Shown here: positions 61,901-64,000 of the stretch, piece after piece
Position numbering within the stretch: position 1 is the stretch's first letter
Layout: each line of letters begins with the position of its first letter
From: Chitinophaga barathri
GTDB lineage: Bacteria; Bacteroidota; Bacteroidia; Chitinophagales; Chitinophagaceae
Direction of reading: 5' to 3'
Assembly: GCF_003807585.1 (NCBI RefSeq)
Contig: NZ_RMBX01000010.1
Location: 248,001-312,000, forward strand
Length of the DNA stretch: 64,000 bases
Translations under genes and position numbers: made by a program
The notes under the pieces: generated by a model
The model's database searches: none
What the model was told of the DNA's origin: nothing
The model's input: the letters and a program-made list of their open reading frames with translations, nothing else

Positions 61901-63490
61901 CGGGTATCCGGGAATGATATCACTGAGCAGCTGGAAGTGCCGCTGGAAGCGGTGAATAAGGGCTTTCCCATGCACGAAGTATTTGCAGGCAATAAACCTG
62001 CGCGGCATACTTTCACCACTTCCAAAGTAATTCCCGGCAGCCTTCAATACAACCTGCGATTGTTCGCGGGCCTCGAAGACCAGCTGCTGGACGGTATTAC
62101 GTCCATGCTGCGTGAGCCGCATGGTTGTTTTGAACAAACCTCCGCCACCACCTGGCCGAATGTGCTGATCCTGCGCCTGCTCCGCCAGCGCGGTAAAAAT
62201 AACCGGGAAGTGGAGGATCAGGCATTGAAATACATCAAGGCGGGTTACGAACGCCTGGTATCCTTTGAAACGAAGGAGAACGGTTTTGAATGGTTTGGCC
62301 GCACACCGCCGCATGAAGGCCTCACCGCGATGGGCCTGATGGAGTTCACAGATATGAGGGAATTTACGGAGGTGGATCCCCGGATGATGGAGCGCACGCA
62401 AAAATGGCTGCTCAGCCGCCGCGACGGTAAAGGCGGGTTTAAGCGCAGCGAGGGAGGAATGGACCAGTTCTCCGGTATGTCCCGGGCGGTAGCTAATTGT
62501 TATATCGTGTACGCGCTCACACAGGCCGGTATAGGAGCCGGGATTGAAAAGGAATACCAGTACGCCCTTGCGCAGGCCCTTGAGAACAAAGACGGGTATT
62601 TAATTGGCCTGATGGCCATTGCGGCGGACAACATGAAACGGGAGGCAGACTTCCACCAATTGCTGGCCCTGCTGAACGAGGGAAAACTTACCGCAAAAAC
62701 CTCCGTTGTCAGTTCCCGTTATGCCTCGCTTGAGGTGGAAGTTACCGCGCTGCATATCCTTGCGCTGGCCCGCGAAAAAGCCCCGCGGCTTGACAAAATG
62801 GCTATCCTGCTGGGAAAGGTCATCAAAAATAAATCTCATTACGGCTACGGCTCTACGCAAGGCACCGTATTGGCTTTGCAGGCCATGGCAGCATACTCCG
62901 CGAGATCCGGGGAGGTTGCGGCCAATGTACACACTTCCTTTATGCTGAACGGGAAAACCATACAACCCGGCGTGATAAAACCGGAACAGGCGACCGAAAC
63001 GCCGCAGGCTTTTGATGTGAGTTACAGCAACGGCAAAGAGGGGGTGTATTATTCCATGGAAGTGGCTTATAACACCTTCACTCCTCCTGACAGCCCTAAA
63101 GCGGAACTGGAGCTGGAAACGCGTTTGCAGCAAAACGTGGTGAAAATGGGTGAAACGGTCAGGCTGAATATTTCCCTGGCGAACAAACGCCCGGCACTGC
63201 AACCAATGGCCGTGGCCAAGATCGGTATACCTGCCGGCCTGTCCATACAGCCATGGCAGCTGAAACAATTATCGGAGGAAAAGAAAATAGCCTATTACGA
63301 GCTTTTTGACAATTACCTGGTGATCTACTGGATGGGCTTTGCGCCGGGTGAAACCAAAACTCTCGAGCTGGATCTGAAGGCGGACATACCCGGGCAGTAC
63401 CGTGGTAAAGCCGCCACGGCTTATCTCTACTATATGCCCGAACATAAACACTGGAATGAAGGGCTGGAAGTACGGGTAGATGTACCGTAA
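58934..63490 (+). CDS. Alpha-2-macroglobulin family protein with inserted TonB-receptor plug
   Basis: 1518 residues from the ATG at 58934, 4 bases after the barrel gene. Signal peptide MKHCLFLILLAIFIQRPAHAQ (no lipobox). Macroglobulin domains (about 25-530) start with VYVHTSHVYYKPGETMFFKV. Then a CarboxypepD_reg-like domain (about 534-610), Ton-box-like LEEVVVVAMG (about 663) and a complete SusC plug (to about 787): QLAGLMPGVQVVQQANPGAG, LLRGQSTFSGNNSPLVILDG, NNITVMKDQAAVAIYGSRAV. After that, the macroglobulin core resumes (YWNPVLQTDRNGEATVSFYNS, about 840), the thioester CFEQ at Cys1065 (MLREPHGCFEQTSATTWPN), the alpha-helical thioester domain (about 1050-1380) and a C-terminal receptor-binding-like domain. 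It should trap proteases or other proteins covalently in the envelope. The plug may sit in the upstream barrel. Single open frame. Confidence 0.9.
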   Translation: MKHCLFLILLAIFIQRPAHAQLSEYRGMKEKVYVHTSHVYYKPGETMFFKVYVVKANTHRPSGVSGVVHVDILAPSGNVVQQLKLGVKDGYAEGSYDFTTTAPGGVYRLRAYTAWMQNEKESRWFTKEITLHRVVAPRVLMQLEFPGKGYGPGSEVTADFTMRNLAGKPITQHPTKYTVMLDGTSAGSGNFNTDKDGKAKIKFRLPETLASGNGLLNVTVQYDAYTESISRSIPIVLNKIDLQFMPEGGTFVEGITGVVAFRAVNEFGKAADVKGVITDSGVNMVAEFSSYHFGMGKFSFTPQPGHQYVAHITSPKGIDQRYPLPVAAKEGLAMHFSRDAKGLLLTLHSTHRQRVRIAGFSKDVLHFEQTVDVDAGKTDMLVDTTGFPAGIARFTALNAAGLPLAERVVFLQMNKKLRVTLTPDKTSYLPREKVTLKIKTENAGKQPIPANLSLSVIDDKLWTFADDKQDHILSWLLMSSELSGKVEEPLFYFKDDEPKALPALDLVMLTHGYRYFEYTREVEDSGRLRYLPEQSNVLNGVLQNTLKEPVAGGVYLVNARNSGRNDKVAYMETGKDGTFYFSGLEPQQTYFVVAGSFKKGEKVQVNITSNGIGAVPLRKPVPEITAIPSRADTIGPLEAIAAGTAVVEPPSPLNRLDGRSQNLEEVVVVAMGMQQSKRTLSGCVSIVTTTDLTTQSTVTQQLAGLMPGVQVVQQANPGAGDKILLRGQSTFSGNNSPLVILDGVPVSMDNMRMDPNEINNITVMKDQAAVAIYGSRAVNGVIIIESKRWIQKYIRLNLYKPSYYTTQEIWQNLPVFALAKKFYTPVYTSTEAAVRDDFRETIYWNPVLQTDRNGEATVSFYNSDATTTFRAIAEGIGYTGAPGRAELTYNAAHALAMDAKMPPAFTVGDKVLMPLNLKNNGPSPMTLHAVIIAPATVQVTGTGQAAVLRIDDKYGLNQQEFDLTLEAGGSKQVYIGVEALKARKETMLIRVSGNDITEQLEVPLEAVNKGFPMHEVFAGNKPARHTFTTSKVIPGSLQYNLRLFAGLEDQLLDGITSMLREPHGCFEQTSATTWPNVLILRLLRQRGKNNREVEDQALKYIKAGYERLVSFETKENGFEWFGRTPPHEGLTAMGLMEFTDMREFTEVDPRMMERTQKWLLSRRDGKGGFKRSEGGMDQFSGMSRAVANCYIVYALTQAGIGAGIEKEYQYALAQALENKDGYLIGLMAIAADNMKREADFHQLLALLNEGKLTAKTSVVSSRYASLEVEVTALHILALAREKAPRLDKMAILLGKVIKNKSHYGYGSTQGTVLALQAMAAYSARSGEVAANVHTSFMLNGKTIQPGVIKPEQATETPQAFDVSYSNGKEGVYYSMEVAYNTFTPPDSPKAELELETRLQQNVVKMGETVRLNISLANKRPALQPMAVAKIGIPAGLSIQPWQLKQLSEEKKIAYYELFDNYLVIYWMGFAPGETKTLELDLKADIPGQYRGKAATAYLYYMPEHKHWNEGLEVRVDVP

Positions 63491-63523
63491 AACGCTGTGA
63501 CATTTTTTTACCAGGTAGATAAT

Positions 63524-63554
63524 AAGGGGCTGGAATATTTCAGCCCTTTTCTTT
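63524..63554. terminator. Terminator between convergent genes
   Basis: GGGCTG (63527-63532) pairs with CAGCCC (63541-63546), extended by A/T pairs, with TTTT after it. Between the macroglobulin gene and the antiporter gene. Confidence 0.55.
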
Positions 63555-63569
63555 TACGGGCCAAGGTCT

Positions 63570-64000
63570 CTATTTCGTCGATTTCAGTTTCCTCACCACC
63601 CAGGGCAAGGTAAGCCCCTGTCCTACTATTGTGAACAATACGGCGACGGTGGCAATAAAGATGATCTCGCTCCTCATCGGGAAGGGCTCTCCCGTTTTGA
63701 TGTTTTTGGGAAGACCGATCGCGATTGCCAGCGATACGATACCCCGCATGCCGGACCAGCTGATGATCATACATTCCTCGAAGGTCAGCAGCGCGGCTTC
63801 GGATATCTTTCCTTTTTTGGCGGAGAACGCTCGTTGCAGGTTGATCTTTTGCAGGAATACCCTTGCCATACGGAGGAGCAATGCCGCGATCGTGATCAGG
63901 AAAGCGTAGAGGACATAATTCCATACCTGGCTTTTGTCGATCGCTTTTATCACGATGGGAAATTCCAGCCCGATCAGGATGAAGATAAGACCATTGAGGA
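63570..64000 (-). CDS. Cation/proton antiporter (CPA1 type), C-terminal part
   Basis: Partial: the frame is open to the window edge at 64000, so the start is outside. The visible 143 residues carry LNGLIFILIGLEFPIVIKAI, then a helix IISWSGMRGIVSLAIAIGLP and the last helices EIIFIATVAVLFTIVGQGLTLPWVVRKL. GMRGIVSLA is the family motif. It should exchange sodium or potassium for protons across the inner membrane. The usual long cytoplasmic tail of the NhaP type is absent: the protein ends soon after the last helix (KLKSTK). Confidence 0.85.
   Translation of the reverse strand, partial: LNGLIFILIGLEFPIVIKAIDKSQVWNYVLYAFLITIAALLLRMARVFLQKINLQRAFSAKKGKISEAALLTFEECMIISWSGMRGIVSLAIAIGLPKNIKTGEPFPMRSEIIFIATVAVLFTIVGQGLTLPWVVRKLKSTK

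Noticed and set aside
1..64000. tRNA, rRNA and transposase genes
   Set aside because: I looked in the intergenic gaps for tRNA T-arm phrases, rRNA stretches and transposase motifs and saw none; a dedicated scan (tRNAscan, Infernal) could still find small RNAs.

Overview
The window looks like chromosomal DNA of a Bacteroidota, most likely Chitinophagaceae and close to Chitinophaga. Reasons: SusC-type outer-membrane barrel, DUF4252 and BT_3928 families, a BT-type sigma/anti-sigma operon, a class of TAnnTTTG promoter elements instead of Shine-Dalgarno sites, many signal peptides ending in AQ, and about half G+C. I see no rRNA, tRNA, CRISPR array, transposase or prophage. Genus is inference.

Layout. 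1-8.3 kb: end of a KGG stress protein, an oxidoreductase, a VOC/MmcQ pair, a cupin, a secreted serine hydrolase, a fatty-acid desaturase and an oligopeptide-binding lipoprotein. 8.4-14.2 kb: M1 peptidase, Ada-type repair protein, DUF721, then an ECF sigma/anti-sigma/DUF4252 x2 operon. 14.6-27 kb: mostly housekeeping (OppB-like permease, BT_3928, DUF1599, folP-cdaA, yraN, manA, Dph6-like, lepA, acyl-CoA-binding protein-rocD operon). 27.1-28.0 kb: a low-GC two-gene nucleotidyltransferase module. 28.2-45.6 kb: S9 peptidase, several Bacteroidota hypotheticals, MscS channel, GH95-like enzyme, a 2OG-oxygenase/Ada-zinc-domain pair, a frameshifted acetyl-CoA hydrolase, tandem AraC regulators. 45.7-55.9 kb: secreted and envelope proteins, DUF502, formylglycine-enzyme-like lipoprotein, TonB-domain protein, alcohol dehydrogenase, DUF2490, DUF2141, a histone-H1-like DUF6496 protein, a UbiA prenyltransferase and a hybrid histidine kinase.

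The most striking locus is 56.4-63.5 kb. A SusC-like outer-membrane barrel that lacks its carboxypeptidase-regulatory and plug domains is followed 4 bases later by a 1518-residue alpha-2-macroglobulin with an intact CFEQ thioester motif. That second protein carries, inserted between its macroglobulin domains, exactly the missing parts: a CarboxypepD_reg-like domain, a Ton-box-like LEEVVVV stretch and a complete SusC plug signature. I read this as a split TonB-dependent transporter whose plug is supplied in trans by a macroglobulin. No SusD gene is present.

A second pattern, independent of genes, is a set of four intergenic arrays (3179-3229, 28123-28230, 28721-28797, 56091-56167) whose sequences are unrelated but which all repeat with a period of 11 bases. 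Other notable points: two genes broken by single-base changes next to short homopolymers (about 32250 and 39440), a REP-like palindrome, a 30-base inverted repeat upstream of lepA, and a convergent coding overlap of 60 bases.
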